A stretch of DNA of 64,000 nt from the NCBI RefSeq assembly GCF_004123195.1, contig NZ_SDLI01000001.1, forward strand, positions 124,001-188,000, written 5' to 3'. The DNA is from Ammoniphilus sp. CFH 90114. GTDB taxonomy: Bacteria; Bacillota; Bacilli; Aneurinibacillales; RAOX-1. The notes under the pieces were generated by a model. It searched no databases. It was not told the origin of the DNA and saw nothing but the letters and a program-made list of their open reading frames with translations. A program made the translations under genes and the position numbers. Shown piece after piece: positions 17,973 to 29,821 of the stretch. The first letter of the stretch is position 1; each line of letters begins with the position of its first letter.

Positions 17973-18749
17973 ATGCTTCATCAGTTCTCAAGGACAGAGT
18001 TAGCCATCGGAAAGGAAGGATTAGAGGCGTTAAAAGGAAGTACCGTAGCCGTACTAGGAATTGGAGGAGTGGGTTCCTTTACCGTGGAGGCGTTAGCTCG
18101 TACAGGGGTTGGGCGTTTAATTTTACTCGATAAAGATGTTGTGGATATTACGAATGTTAACCGTCAGATTCATGCTCTACTTGATACGGTTGGTCAAGAG
18201 AAGACCGAGCTTATGAAGGAGAGAGTCGCTAGAATTAATCCGGAATGTGATGTGCGTGTATTAAATATGTTCTATAATGCTGAAACGTATGATAGCTTCT
18301 TCTCAGAAGTTGAAAAGTACGATTACGTGGTAGACGCGATGGATACAGTGTCAAGTAAAATTCATCTCGTCAAGGAATGTCGGATGAGAGAAGTTCCTAT
18401 CATCTGCAGCATGGGTGCTGCCAATAAGACTGACCCCACTCGTTTTAAGGTAGCGGATTTATTCCAGACTTCTTACGATCCCATTGCCAAGGTTATGCGC
18501 CGTGAGCTAAGAAAGGATGGAATAAAGAAGGGCGTGAAAGTGGTTTATTCTACGGAGATTCCTGTTAAACAGAGAGAAGAAGTTCTTGAGGAAGTTGTTC
18601 AGAACCCTAATTCTCCAATAAGAAAGGCCAAGCAGCCACCATCTAGCAATGCGTTCGTTCCGTCTGTTGCAGGTTTAATCATGGCTAGTGTCGTTATCAA
18701 TGACTTATTGGCTAAAGCCCAAGTGAAAATTCAACGCGTCAGTGAATAA
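17973..18749 (+). CDS. tcdA: tRNA threonylcarbamoyladenosine dehydratase (TcdA/YgdL, E1-like)
   Basis: TcdA cyclises t6A37 of ANN-decoding tRNAs to ct6A using ATP. The 258-residue protein has the E1/ThiF fold with the nucleotide loop VLGIGGVGSFTVEALARTG near residue 30, LLDKDVVDITNVNRQ, and YVVDAMDTVSSK. No membrane segment is present. The ATG at 17973 follows GAAAGGGG; a TTG at 17952 in frame is unlikely. It matches YrvM of B. subtilis in position and sequence. Confidence 0.94.
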   Translation: MLHQFSRTELAIGKEGLEALKGSTVAVLGIGGVGSFTVEALARTGVGRLILLDKDVVDITNVNRQIHALLDTVGQEKTELMKERVARINPECDVRVLNMFYNAETYDSFFSEVEKYDYVVDAMDTVSSKIHLVKECRMREVPIICSMGAANKTDPTRFKVADLFQTSYDPIAKVMRRELRKDGIKKGVKVVYSTEIPVKQREEVLEEVVQNPNSPIRKAKQPPSSNAFVPSVAGLIMASVVINDLLAKAQVKIQRVSE

Positions 18750-18760
18750 AGTTCTCTAGC

Positions 18761-18789
18761 TTTACAGTTAAGAGAAACTTTCATATAAT
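18761..18789 (+). promoter_or_regulatory. SigmaA promoter of rarA
   Basis: TTTACA at 18761-18766 and consensus TATAAT at 18784-18789 are separated by 17 bases, immediately after tcdA. Confidence 0.75.
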
Positions 18790-18826
18790 GACAGGAAAAA
18801 ATGCAATATCTGTGAAGAGGGAGAAT

Positions 18827-20167
18827 ATGGATCTTTTTTCGTTTGGTTTTGAAGAGGCAGGCACTCAGAGCAACCAAGATCATCGTCAACCGTTAGCAGC
18901 CAGAATGAGGCCAAGGAATCTTAATGAATTTATTGGGCAGGAACACATCCTCGGTGTAGGAAAGTTATTGCGCCGTGCGATCGAAGCAGATCAGATCTCC
19001 TCCCTTATTTTTTATGGTCCTCCAGGAACAGGGAAAACAACCTTAGCTAAAGTGATCTCAGGGGTAACGTTGGCGGCCTTTACCGAACTTAATGCGGTAA
19101 CAGCAGGTGTCGCTGATATTCGTAAAGTGGTTGAAGAGGCAAAAGAGAGGTCCCATGTTTACCGAAAAAGAACGACCCTATTTGTGGATGAGATTCACCG
19201 GTTTAACAAGGCTCAACAAGATGCCCTCCTACCGTATGTGGAGGAAGGAACGATCATTCTGATTGGAGCAACAACCGAGAATCCCTTTTTTGAAGTGAAT
19301 TCCGCTCTTTTGTCTCGTTCTCAAGTCTTCCAGTTGTACCCACTCGAGCCTCTACATATGGAGAGAATTCTCCATCGTGCATTAACCGATATCACCGTTG
19401 GTTATGGGGAGCTGAATATACAGTTAACGGAAGAGGCGAAAGAGCATTTCATTCAATACGCTGAAGGAGATGCTCGGAGGCTATTAAATGCACTAGAGCT
19501 GGCTGTTATAACGACCGTACCCAATGAGCAAAACATCATCGTCATTGATTTAGAAGCTGCTGTTGATTCTATCCAACGCCGTGCAGTACGTTATGACAAG
19601 TCAGGAGATCGTCACTATGATACCATTTCAGCGTTTATTAAGTCTATACGAGGCTCAGATCCGGACGCGGCCCTTTACTGGCTTGCTCAGATGCTAGATG
19701 CAGGGGAGGAGCCCTTGTTTATTGCGAGACGGGTGGTTATTGCTGCATCAGAGGATGTTGGGAATGCGAATCCAGAGGCTCTACAGATCGCTGTTTCCGC
19801 GTTTCAAGCCGTTCAGTTCTTAGGGATGCCAGAAGCAAGAATACCTCTAGCTCAAGCCGTTACGTATTGCGCCATTTCACCTAAGAGTAATGCAGCTTAT
19901 AACGGAATTAATCGAGCATTGGAGTGGGTAAGAACGAAAGGTCATGGCCAAGTTCCTAACCATCTTAAGGATGCATCGTATAAAGGAGCTTCGAAGTTAG
20001 GGCATGGTGAAGGTTATTTGTATCCGCACTCTTATCCAGGAAGCTATGTTGAACAGCGATATCTTCCAGACGATATTGATGAGAGATTCTATGTACCAAC
20101 CGAGAATGGAGAGGAAAAGCGCTTAAATGATTATCTTAAATCCAAGCGTGGAGAAAAGAAGCAGTAG
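18827..20167 (+). CDS. rarA: Replication-associated recombination protein A (RarA/MgsA-type AAA+ ATPase)
   Basis: RarA is an AAA+ ATPase related to clamp-loader subunits that acts at stalled replication forks. The 446-residue protein has [21 protein letters not shown], Walker [10 protein letters not shown], Walker [11 protein letters not shown] and sensor-type [11 protein letters not shown], then a helical tetramerisation region with [10 protein letters not shown]. Start: ATG 18827 with GAGGGAG upstream; the frame extends to 18788, but that ATG overlaps the promoter. It corresponds to YrvN in B. subtilis, next to cymR. Confidence 0.96.
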   Translation: MDLFSFGFEEAGTQSNQDHRQPLAARMRPRNLNEFIGQEHILGVGKLLRRAIEADQISSLIFYGPPGTGKTTLAKVISGVTLAAFTELNAVTAGVADIRKVVEEAKERSHVYRKRTTLFVDEIHRFNKAQQDALLPYVEEGTIILIGATTENPFFEVNSALLSRSQVFQLYPLEPLHMERILHRALTDITVGYGELNIQLTEEAKEHFIQYAEGDARRLLNALELAVITTVPNEQNIIVIDLEAAVDSIQRRAVRYDKSGDRHYDTISAFIKSIRGSDPDAALYWLAQMLDAGEEPLFIARRVVIAASEDVGNANPEALQIAVSAFQAVQFLGMPEARIPLAQAVTYCAISPKSNAAYNGINRALEWVRTKGHGQVPNHLKDASYKGASKLGHGEGYLYPHSYPGSYVEQRYLPDDIDERFYVPTENGEEKRLNDYLKSKRGEKKQ

Positions 20168-20367
20168 TTCTAGTTTTAGGATGGGTACTCGGGGGTCCCG
20201 TGTTCATTGGTACTCTCATCTTTTGTCTGACCATCGGCCCCATCTGTCAATATTTTATCGAACTATGGAAGAGAATATTAGACAAGGCGATAGGGAGAGA
20301 TGTAGAAAATGAAAATTTCAACCAAAGGTCGTTACGGTTTAACGATCATGATGGAACTAGCTACGCG
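20140..20367 (+). pseudogene. Possible relic of a YczE/YitT-type membrane protein gene (C-terminal fragment)
   Basis: The frame open from 20140 and running into the start of cymR reads [17 protein letters not shown] and then IFCLTIGPICQYFIELWKRI, after which it loses character. This resembles the last membrane helix of YczE/YyaS/YitT-type proteins, where a GGxxGIGTxxF...GPxxQ pattern is common. No start codon, ribosome site or upstream part is present, since the frame emerges from the end of rarA. I read it as a decayed fragment left between rarA and cymR. It could also be chance. Confidence 0.35.
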
Positions 20368-20728
20368 GTTCGGTGAGGGTCCTATTTCATTGAAAAGTAT
20401 AGCTCAGAGACACGACTTATCGGAGCATTATCTTGAGCAGTTGGTCGCTCCTTTACGAAACGCTGAACTTGTAAAGAGTGTTCGTGGGGCGTATGGCGGC
20501 TATATCTTAACGAAGAAGCCAGAGGAAATAACAGCTGGAGATATTATCCGGGTATTGGAAGGACCCATTAGTCCTGTTGAGTTTGAAGAGGAAGAAGACC
20601 CAGCTAAGAGAAACCTTTGGCTTAAGATCCGTGATGCCATATCTGAGGTCCTAGATTCGACTACACTAGAGGATCTTATTAAGTATCAGGATGATGGGCA
20701 TAAGAGTTCGTATATGTTTTATATTTAG
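20309..20728 (+). CDS. cymR: Rrf2-family regulator CymR (cysteine metabolism repressor)
   Basis: CymR represses cysteine and sulfur uptake genes and works with O-acetylserine sulfhydrylase CysK as co-sensor. The 139-residue protein begins MKISTKGRYGLTIMMELA and contains SLKSIAQRHDLSEHYLEQLV (winged helix) and GAYGGYIL, all near-identical to B. subtilis CymR. It has no cysteine at all, so it cannot bind the Fe-S cluster used by the related IscR. It stands ahead of a cysteine desulfurase and mnmA, a sulfur-handling cluster. Ribosome site GGGAGAG. Confidence 0.93.
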   Translation: MKISTKGRYGLTIMMELATRFGEGPISLKSIAQRHDLSEHYLEQLVAPLRNAELVKSVRGAYGGYILTKKPEEITAGDIIRVLEGPISPVEFEEEEDPAKRNLWLKIRDAISEVLDSTTLEDLIKYQDDGHKSSYMFYI

Positions 20729-20740
20729 GGGTTGAACAAG

Positions 20741-23675
<2,935 letters not shown>

Positions 23676-23680
23676 AACAT

Positions 23681-23726
23681 AGACCCTCCCTCCCTTTCAC
23701 ACACTAAGAAAGCGGAAGGAGGGTCT
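23681..23726 (+). promoter_or_regulatory. Hairpin masking the yrrD ribosome-binding site
   Basis: AGACCCTCC at 23681-23689 pairs perfectly with GGAGGGTCT at 23718-23726, and pairing can continue inward (TCC with GGA). The 3' arm holds the GGAGG (23718-23722) that serves the GTG at 23732. No T run follows, so termination alone does not explain it. Control of yrrD translation is inference. Confidence 0.6.
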
Positions 23727-23731
23727 TGTCC

Positions 23732-24268
23732 GTGTACAAAGCGAATGATGTGATTGGCTTGCCAGTCCTTGATCTGCAGGCCGGTCAGGAGCTGGGGGTT
23801 GTCCGCGACGTTTTGTTCGACGAGGATTGGACATTCCAAGGCCTATTAATAGAAATTAAAGCAATGTTTCGCAGAGGTCGCTTTATCCCCACCGATTCCA
23901 TTCATGCCATTGGGGACGATTATGTAACGATTTCACATGTTGGAGCCATGCTTCCGCTAGAAGGAACAGAACAATTCAATGGAGTGAAAGCAGGACCCAT
24001 TCGAATGATTGGAAAGCCTGTGATTACTTCCAATGGTCATCGTTTAGGTGAAGTCGAAGATGTTTATTTTCAAACAGAGATCGGATCAATCATCGGTTAT
24101 GAGTTATCTGATGGACTGCTGACTGATTTGTTGGAAGGGCGTAAAGCCATTAAACACTTAGAACGAACGAGAGTAGGAGAAGATGCTGTTGTTCTTCCGG
24201 TAACAGGCTTGACCGATCAAGAAGGCATCCATTTAACCGAAAGGGAGGAAACAACAAATGAGAAATAA
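23732..24268 (+). CDS. PRC-barrel domain protein (YrrD-like)
   Basis: A 178-residue protein with two PRC-barrel units, the first from VYKANDVIGLPVLDL and the second from IGKPVITSNGHRLGEVEDVYF. PRC-barrel proteins occur in sporulation and RNA-processing contexts; B. subtilis YrrD is of unknown function and sits near alaS as here. GTG 23732 is chosen because GGAGG lies nine bases upstream; TTG 23726 is too close. Its ribosome site is in a hairpin. The end overlaps the next small gene by 11 bases. Confidence 0.85.
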   Translation: MYKANDVIGLPVLDLQAGQELGVVRDVLFDEDWTFQGLLIEIKAMFRRGRFIPTDSIHAIGDDYVTISHVGAMLPLEGTEQFNGVKAGPIRMIGKPVITSNGHRLGEVEDVYFQTEIGSIIGYELSDGLLTDLLEGRKAIKHLERTRVGEDAVVLPVTGLTDQEGIHLTEREETTNEK

Positions 24269-24461
24269 TCAATTAATGTCCTGGTTAGTTGGTGCAGGAG
24301 CCGTTGTTTTAGCCGTTGCAGGGTGGGTCATTCCAAGAAGAAGAAAAACACCTGCGCAGAGAATGATGAACTGGAGCAGAGGTTCAATGGAATGGCTGGG
24401 CAGCATGGCAGTTCCAGCTTCAAGGATGCTTATGAGACGAATGAAGGGTATGGTAAGATAA
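24258..24461 (+). CDS. Small basic membrane-anchored protein (YrzQ/DUF3918-like)
   Basis: A 67-residue protein with one N-terminal hydrophobic helix (MSWLVGAGAVVLAVAGWVI) followed by a strongly basic tail rich in Arg and Met, such as RMLMRRMKGMVR. It resembles small YrzQ-type proteins of Bacilli in length, layout and position; assignment is by general resemblance only. It overlaps the yrrD stop and has a GGGAGG ribosome site, so it is cotranslated with yrrD. A terminator follows. Confidence 0.7.
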   Translation: MRNNQLMSWLVGAGAVVLAVAGWVIPRRRKTPAQRMMNWSRGSMEWLGSMAVPASRMLMRRMKGMVR

Positions 24462-24475
24462 GGGGATTAGGTGTT

Positions 24476-24507
24476 AGGGAGATCCGTTAAGGCGGACTCC
24501 CTTTTTC
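24476..24507 (+). terminator. Terminator after the yrrD operon
   Basis: AGGGAG with CTCCCT, one bulged A, and TCCG with CGGA form the stem, followed by TTTTTCC. Confidence 0.85.
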
Positions 24508-24575
24508 CTTTAGCTTAGGCGCATAGGATAAGCAGGCAAACCGAACAATATGAAAAAGGAGGCTTTGCGGCTAGT

Positions 24576-25634
24576 ATGGAACAAAGATTAAGACTCCTCA
24601 TGTTTGCAGGTGTTTTTGCCTTGTTATCCGGAACGGCAGTGTTACTCGTTCATTTATGGCCTCACGTGGCGTGGGTTTGGTTACTGGTAAAAGCAGTGAT
24701 TACGCCTTTCATTATCTCTTTGATCATTGCCTACTTATTGAATCCTATCGTTAACCTATTACATGAGCGTAACGTCCCCAGAGGCATGGCGGTTATTATT
24801 ATCTATTTTACGTTTATCCTCATGCTTGTCGTGTTTCTGATGAACCTGATTCCTGCCTTTATTCAACAATCGCGTGAATTGACGGAGCATATACCTGAAC
24901 TCATTCAAACTTATCAGCTTTGGCTTACTGAATTTCATAGCCATAAATATCAGTTGCCGGAAGGTGTTCGCATAGGGATTGAACAATCCCTTCAAAATTC
25001 AGAGAAAAGAACCGCTGATTTTTTTGCAGGAATACTAGATGGGGCTGGCGGACTAATTCAAAAGACCATTCACTTATTTGTCATTCCGTTCCTCGTGTTC
25101 TATATGCTTAAGGATATGTTAATGTTGCAAAGAGGGATTCTTCTTTTAGTTCCAAGGGCTCGGAGAAAGGTATTTTCTAAGTTGTTTCATGAAATTGACG
25201 TAGCTTTGGGGAATTATATCTCAGGTCAGCTTATTATCTGCTCTATTGTTGGTTTGCTTGCTTATATTGGTTATTGGCTAATTAAGATGCCGTATGCTTT
25301 GATACTGGCCCTCATTATTACCATCACCAATATTATTCCGTACATAGGTCCAATCATAGGGGCAGCCCCTTCGATTCTTGTGGCTTTGACGATCTCCTGG
25401 GAGATGACGGTGTTAGTTGTCATTGTGAATCTGGCCGTCCAGATCCTAGAAGGAAACCTCATTTCGCCACTCATTATGGGCAAGCGATTGCACCTACACC
25501 CTTTGCTTATTATCTTTGCCTTGTTGTTAGGGGGAGAGGTAGGAGGGCTAATCGGATTGATTTTTGCTGTGCCTATTGTAGCTATTCTACGTGTCATCAT
25601 CCACCACGTCATTATACATTTAGTCAAACATTGA
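24576..25634 (+). CDS. AI-2E family transporter (YrrI-like permease)
   Basis: A 352-residue polytopic membrane protein of the AI-2E/UPF0118 family, with about eight membrane segments. Family hallmarks are FIISLIIAYLLNPIV at the N-terminal third, VIPFLVFYMLKD, and the paired TNIIPYIGPIIG motif in the C-terminal half. Family members include Na+/H+ antiporters and proposed autoinducer-2 exporters; the substrate here is unknown. It precedes alaS as in B. subtilis. The alaS promoter overlaps its stop codon. AAAGGAGG lies upstream of ATG 24576. Confidence 0.9.
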   Translation: MEQRLRLLMFAGVFALLSGTAVLLVHLWPHVAWVWLLVKAVITPFIISLIIAYLLNPIVNLLHERNVPRGMAVIIIYFTFILMLVVFLMNLIPAFIQQSRELTEHIPELIQTYQLWLTEFHSHKYQLPEGVRIGIEQSLQNSEKRTADFFAGILDGAGGLIQKTIHLFVIPFLVFYMLKDMLMLQRGILLLVPRARRKVFSKLFHEIDVALGNYISGQLIICSIVGLLAYIGYWLIKMPYALILALIITITNIIPYIGPIIGAAPSILVALTISWEMTVLVVIVNLAVQILEGNLISPLIMGKRLHLHPLLIIFALLLGGEVGGLIGLIFAVPIVAILRVIIHHVIIHLVKH

Positions 25635-25659
25635 CATTAATATTTTGAAAAATTATAAT
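25631..25659 (+). promoter_or_regulatory. SigmaA promoter of the alaS T-box leader
   Basis: Perfect consensus boxes TTGACA (25631-25636) and TATAAT (25654-25659) with 17-base spacing. The -35 box overlaps the stop codon of the upstream permease gene. Confidence 0.9.
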
Positions 25660-25664
25660 GGCAA

Positions 25665-25912
25665 AAGAATATATTGATTGATGAAGGATCAAGTAAACCA
25701 TGATATTTCTTCTTGCAGAGAGGATGCCCCTTGGGTGTAAGGGCGTCTAGAAGATGCTGGTTGAAAGCTAGTCCGGAGAGCAGGTAAAACTTGCCGTTAG
25801 CTTGCGTTAAGGCTCTGAAGGAGGCTTGTGGTCCCATATGGGCAACAAGCAACCAGGGTGGTACCGCGTGAGAACAACTCTCGTCCCTGATTTGGGATGG
25901 GAGTTTTTTTGT
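25665..25912 (+). promoter_or_regulatory. T-box leader controlling alaS, Ala (GCT) specifier
   Basis: The T-box AGGGTGGTACCGCG lies at 25855-25868. A terminator stem (ACTCTCGTCCC with GGGATGGGAGT) at 25877-25904 is followed by seven T residues. In stem I, TTGAAA-GCT-A-GTCC places codon GCT (Ala) at 25767-25769, and the AG-bulge motif GCAGAGAGGATG lies upstream of it. The match of specifier and downstream gene makes the call secure. Confidence 0.95.
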
Positions 25913-25955
25913 TTTAAATAAATTATATATACTTCTGACTTGGAGGTTTGTAGTA

Positions 25956-28589
25956 ATGAAGAAACTTAGCTCAAGTGAAATCAGACAGCTGTACCTAGAT
26001 TTTTTTGCTTCTAAAGGTCATCGAATTGAACCTAGTGCTCCGCTAGTGCCACACGACGATCCATCCTTACTTTGGATTAACTGTGGAATGGCTCCTTTGA
26101 AGAAGTACTTTGATGGAACAGTTATACCTGAGAATCCCAAGATTGCAAACTCCCAAAAATCCCTTCGAACAAACGATATCGAAAACGTTGGGAAAACTGC
26201 AAGGCATCACACTTTCTTCGAGATGTTGGGCAACTTCTCCATAGGTGACTATTTCAAAGAGCAGTCCATTCTGTGGGCTTGGGAATTCTTAACAGGTCCA
26301 GAATGGATGGCTTTTGACCCGGAGAAATTATCTGTTACAATCCATCCAGAAGATGATGAAGCGTTTGAGATGTGGAGTAAACAAGTAGGGGTTCCTGAAG
26401 AGCGTATTGTTCGTCTAGAAGGAAACTTCTGGGATATCGGAGAAGGACCTTGCGGTCCTAACAGTGAGATCTTCTATGATCGCGGAGAGAAGTTTGGGAA
26501 TGACCCGAATGATCCAGAGCTCTTTCCTGGTGGAGAGAATGAACGCTACTTAGAGATTTGGAACTTGGTATTCTCCCAATACAATCATAATGCAGATGGA
26601 TCTTATACTCCATTACCTAAGAAGAATATTGATACGGGTATGGGACTCGAAAGGATGGCATCTGTTGTTCAAGATGTAGACAATAATTTTGAGACGGACA
26701 TACTCTTCCCTATTATAGACGCTACAAGCGAGATAAGTGGAGTGAAGTACAAGGCGTCCACAGAAACGGATGTAGCCTTAAAAGTAATTGCGGATCATGC
26801 TAGAACAATGGCCTTTGCGATTGGGGATGGAGCCCTGCCTTCCAACGAGGGGCGTGGATATGTTATTCGCCGTTTGCTTCGTCGTGCTGTTCGATACGGG
26901 AAGGTTCTAGGAGTAGAGCGTCCTTTCCTTTACCAATTAGTAGCTGTAGTCGGTAATGTAATGGGTGACTACTATCCAGAAGTTGTGGAGAAGCGAGAGT
27001 TTATCGAAAAGGTCGTTCGTGGCGAAGAAGAAAGATTCCATGAAACATTGAATGATGGATTGGCTATACTTGCCCAGATGATTGAACAAGCGAAGGCACA
27101 AGGACGTCTTGCTTTAACTGGAGAAGAAGCTTTCAGGCTCTATGATACGTATGGGTTCCCTATTGATTTAACAGAGGACTTTGCGACGGAGAATGGATTC
27201 TCGATAGACCGTGAGGGCTTTGAACAAGCCATGGATGAGCAACGCGCCCGTGCTCGTGCTGCTCGTCAAGAAGTGGATAGTATGAAGGTTCAAGGAGGAA
27301 TCCTTGGGGATATAACGGTTAAGAGCGAATTTGTTGGTTATAATGAATTGGTAACAAGTGCTAAAGTTGTAGCTTTGGTCACTGAAAATCAATCTGTAGA
27401 TTTTGTAACAGAAGGTTCCTCTTGTCAAGTTATACTAGATCGAACTCCATTCTACGCAGAGAGTGGCGGACAAATTGCGGACAAGGGACTTATCGTATGC
27501 GGCCCTACTCAGTTAACCGTGGAATATGTAGTGAAGGGGCCAAACGGGCAAAATGTACACCAAGTGATGGTACAACAAGGTACCTTGAAAATAGGGGATA
27601 CTGTGGAGGCCATTGTGGATCGCTCCTCACGTGTAAGCATTATTAAGAACCATACGGCTACTCACCTGCTTCACCGTGCGCTTAAAGATGTATTAGGGGA
27701 GCATGTTAATCAAGCGGGCTCATTGGTAGCTGTAGACCGTCTGCGATTTGACTTCACCCATATCAGCTCCATTAGTCAATCCGAATTAGAAACGATCGAA
27801 GGGATTGTAAACCAAAAGATTTGGGAACAAATGGAAGTTTGCACGATGAACAAGGGTATTCAAGAAGCTAAAGCCATGGGCGCAATGGCCTTGTTCGGAG
27901 AGAAGTATGGAGACGAAGTACGCGTTGTACAAGTAGGGGATTACAGTCTAGAGCTGTGCGGTGGATGTCATGTAACGAATACAGCAGAAATTGGACTTTT
28001 CAAGATTATTAGTGAAGGTGGAATTGGGGCGGGTACTCGACGGATTGAAGCCGTAACAGGTCGTACCGCTTATGAGTACTTAAACGAACAATATCATACT
28101 TTACGACGCATGGCGGGAGATCTAAAAGCTACATTAACTGATGTTCCTAAGAGAGTAGAGGGATTGAAGCAGAACATCCGTGAACTGGAGAGAGAGAATG
28201 AATCCTTAAAGGCGAAGTTAAGCCATGTAGAAGCCTCATCCCTTACTGACAGGGTAAAAGAAGTGAATGGTGTCCAAGTACTTGCAGCTCAAGTAGATGG
28301 AATGGATATGGAAAACCTACGCAACATGGTTGATGATCTAAAGAATAAGTTAGGCAGTGCTATTGTGGTGGTTGGATCCATTCAAGGAGATAAGGTAAAC
28401 TTAACGGCAGGGATAACAAAGGACTTGCTCGATAAGGGATTCCATGCTGGTAAGTTGATTAAGGAAGTGGCTACTCGTTGTGGCGGCGGCGGCGGTGGCC
28501 GTCCGGATATGGCGCAGGCTGGAGGAAAGAACCCAGCGCAGCTTGGAGATGCTCTTAATTTCGTATACTCTTGGGTAGAACAACAATAA
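25956..28589 (+). CDS. alaS: Alanyl-tRNA synthetase
   Basis: AlaRS charges tRNA-Ala. The 877-residue enzyme has the class II core ([25 protein letters not shown], split here by position), a helical tRNA-binding region, an editing domain with HTATHLLH and CGGCHV zinc ligands, and the C-terminal DHHA1-type domain with [16 protein letters not shown]. Length is typical. The start at ATG 25956 follows TTGGAGG. Its T-box leader carries an Ala specifier, so it is induced when alanyl-tRNA is low. Confidence 0.98.
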   Translation: MKKLSSSEIRQLYLDFFASKGHRIEPSAPLVPHDDPSLLWINCGMAPLKKYFDGTVIPENPKIANSQKSLRTNDIENVGKTARHHTFFEMLGNFSIGDYFKEQSILWAWEFLTGPEWMAFDPEKLSVTIHPEDDEAFEMWSKQVGVPEERIVRLEGNFWDIGEGPCGPNSEIFYDRGEKFGNDPNDPELFPGGENERYLEIWNLVFSQYNHNADGSYTPLPKKNIDTGMGLERMASVVQDVDNNFETDILFPIIDATSEISGVKYKASTETDVALKVIADHARTMAFAIGDGALPSNEGRGYVIRRLLRRAVRYGKVLGVERPFLYQLVAVVGNVMGDYYPEVVEKREFIEKVVRGEEERFHETLNDGLAILAQMIEQAKAQGRLALTGEEAFRLYDTYGFPIDLTEDFATENGFSIDREGFEQAMDEQRARARAARQEVDSMKVQGGILGDITVKSEFVGYNELVTSAKVVALVTENQSVDFVTEGSSCQVILDRTPFYAESGGQIADKGLIVCGPTQLTVEYVVKGPNGQNVHQVMVQQGTLKIGDTVEAIVDRSSRVSIIKNHTATHLLHRALKDVLGEHVNQAGSLVAVDRLRFDFTHISSISQSELETIEGIVNQKIWEQMEVCTMNKGIQEAKAMGAMALFGEKYGDEVRVVQVGDYSLELCGGCHVTNTAEIGLFKIISEGGIGAGTRRIEAVTGRTAYEYLNEQYHTLRRMAGDLKATLTDVPKRVEGLKQNIRELERENESLKAKLSHVEASSLTDRVKEVNGVQVLAAQVDGMDMENLRNMVDDLKNKLGSAIVVVGSIQGDKVNLTAGITKDLLDKGFHAGKLIKEVATRCGGGGGGRPDMAQAGGKNPAQLGDALNFVYSWVEQQ

Positions 28590-28681
28590 ATTCTTAAATT
28601 TCTGTAAAATAAAGAAGGAAATGCCTCATTGTTAGCGAAACATGTAGAAAGAACTTCTCAAAGGTAAAGAGGTGTTGAAAG

Positions 28682-28945
28682 ATGAGTTCATTGGACAGAA
28701 CCATGAAGTTCAATCTAAAGCTGGATGACACAGATGTTCAGGTGAAAGATGCTTTTCTCACCGTATACAGTGCTTTGGAGGAGAAGGGCTACAATCCGAT
28801 TAATCAGATTGTTGGTTACCTCCTCTCTGGTGACCCGGCCTATATTCCAAGACATAACAATGCCAGAAGCATTATTCGCAAATTGGAAAGAGATGAATTG
28901 ATTGAGGAATTGGTAAGGTCGTATCTATCTCAACACCGAACATAA
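28682..28945 (+). CDS. IreB family regulatory phosphoprotein
   Basis: An 87-residue cytoplasmic protein of the UPF0297/DUF965 family, with [15 protein letters not shown] and [27 protein letters not shown]. In Enterococcus faecalis IreB is a substrate of the Ser/Thr kinase IreK and affects cephalosporin resistance; the N-terminal threonine (T7 here) lies in the phosphorylated region. It precedes ruvX and the DUF1292 gene, the conserved yrzL-yrrK-yrzB order. Ribosome site AAAGAGGTG. Confidence 0.95.
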   Translation: MSSLDRTMKFNLKLDDTDVQVKDAFLTVYSALEEKGYNPINQIVGYLLSGDPAYIPRHNNARSIIRKLERDELIEELVRSYLSQHRT

Positions 28946-28965
28946 GATGAAGTCAGGTGAAACGA

Positions 28966-29376
28966 ATGAGAATAATGGGATTAGACCTTGGAGATAAGAC
29001 TATAGGGGTGGCCATTAGCGATGAGATGGGCTGGACGGCCCAGGGTATTGAGACGATTAAGCGGAGCAATCTAGACGCTGATCTTCGCCGCCTCTCTGAA
29101 TTAGTCTTAGAGTATACGGTACAGGAAGTCGTAGTTGGTCTTCCGAAAAACATGAACGGAACCATTGGACCGCGTGGAGAAATGTGCCAGAAGTTTTCTA
29201 AGGTAGTAGAAGATCGTCTTAAGTTGCCTGTAAGGATGTGGGATGAACGATTGACGACCATGGCCGCAGAAAAGATGTTGGTGGCTGCTGATGTCAGCCG
29301 CAAAAAGAGGAAACAGGTCATTGATAAGATGGCTGCAGTTATGATCCTTCAGGGATACCTTGATTTTAGAAAATAG
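28966..29376 (+). CDS. ruvX: Putative pre-16S rRNA nuclease YqgF/RuvX
   Basis: An RNase H-fold protein of 136 residues implicated in 16S rRNA 5'-end maturation and earlier proposed as a Holliday junction resolvase. The signature [16 protein letters not shown] holds the first catalytic Asp, [15 protein letters not shown] follows, and WDERLTT and the C-terminal [14 protein letters not shown] supply the remaining acidic residues. ATG 28966 with AGGTGA upstream is preferred to GTG 28957. It follows ireB with a 20-base gap. Confidence 0.94.
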   Translation: MRIMGLDLGDKTIGVAISDEMGWTAQGIETIKRSNLDADLRRLSELVLEYTVQEVVVGLPKNMNGTIGPRGEMCQKFSKVVEDRLKLPVRMWDERLTTMAAEKMLVAADVSRKKRKQVIDKMAAVMILQGYLDFRK

Positions 29377-29399
29377 TGTTGTTCAAGGGGGCTTAAAAA

Positions 29400-29669
29400 T
29401 TGGAAGAATTAGAAGTAGGCGAAATCGTCACCTTGTCTGATGATGAGACAGGGGAAGAGAAGGATTTTCAGATTATGTATATTTTTGACATTGAAGATCG
29501 AACCTACTTATGCCTTGTTCCTGAAGAACAGGAGAATGAGGCAGAGGTAGAAGTGCATTTCCTTCGCTACGATGAAACGGACGGAATGCTTTATCCGATC
29601 GAGACAGAAGAAGAGCAGGAAAATGTGATTGCTACCTTCGAAACCTTAGAAGCGGAATTTAACGAATAA
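29400..29669 (+). CDS. DUF1292 acidic protein (YrzB-like)
   Basis: An 89-residue very acidic protein with the DUF1292 pattern: GEIVTLSDDETGEEKDFQIMYIFDIEDRTY split over beta strands, then FLRYDETDG. Function unknown; it is conserved in Firmicutes beside yqgF. The start is TTG 29400 after AAGGGGGC; no ATG is available at the N-terminus. A terminator follows the stop. Confidence 0.9.
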   Translation: MEELEVGEIVTLSDDETGEEKDFQIMYIFDIEDRTYLCLVPEEQENEAEVEVHFLRYDETDGMLYPIETEEEQENVIATFETLEAEFNE

Positions 29670-29681
29670 TAAAAAGTAGAA

Positions 29682-29710
29682 GGCTATGTCGCTTATGGCA
29701 TAGCTTTTTC
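29682..29710 (+). terminator. Terminator after the ireB-ruvX-DUF1292 operon
   Basis: GGCTATG and CATAGCT form the stem, followed by TTTTTCCTTT. Confidence 0.75.
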
Positions 29711-29821
29711 CTTTCCCAAGGATGCTTACCCAAAAACATTGGAAATGGAGTATAATGTAGGATGTTGTCGTTTTATTGACGACCATGCTTACTGGGTATC
29801 CTAAGAGGGGGAGGAACATTC

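Noticed and set aside
17888-18133. 81-residue frame upstream of and overlapping tcdA
   Set aside because: Very basic shadow of the tcdA frame with no ribosome site.
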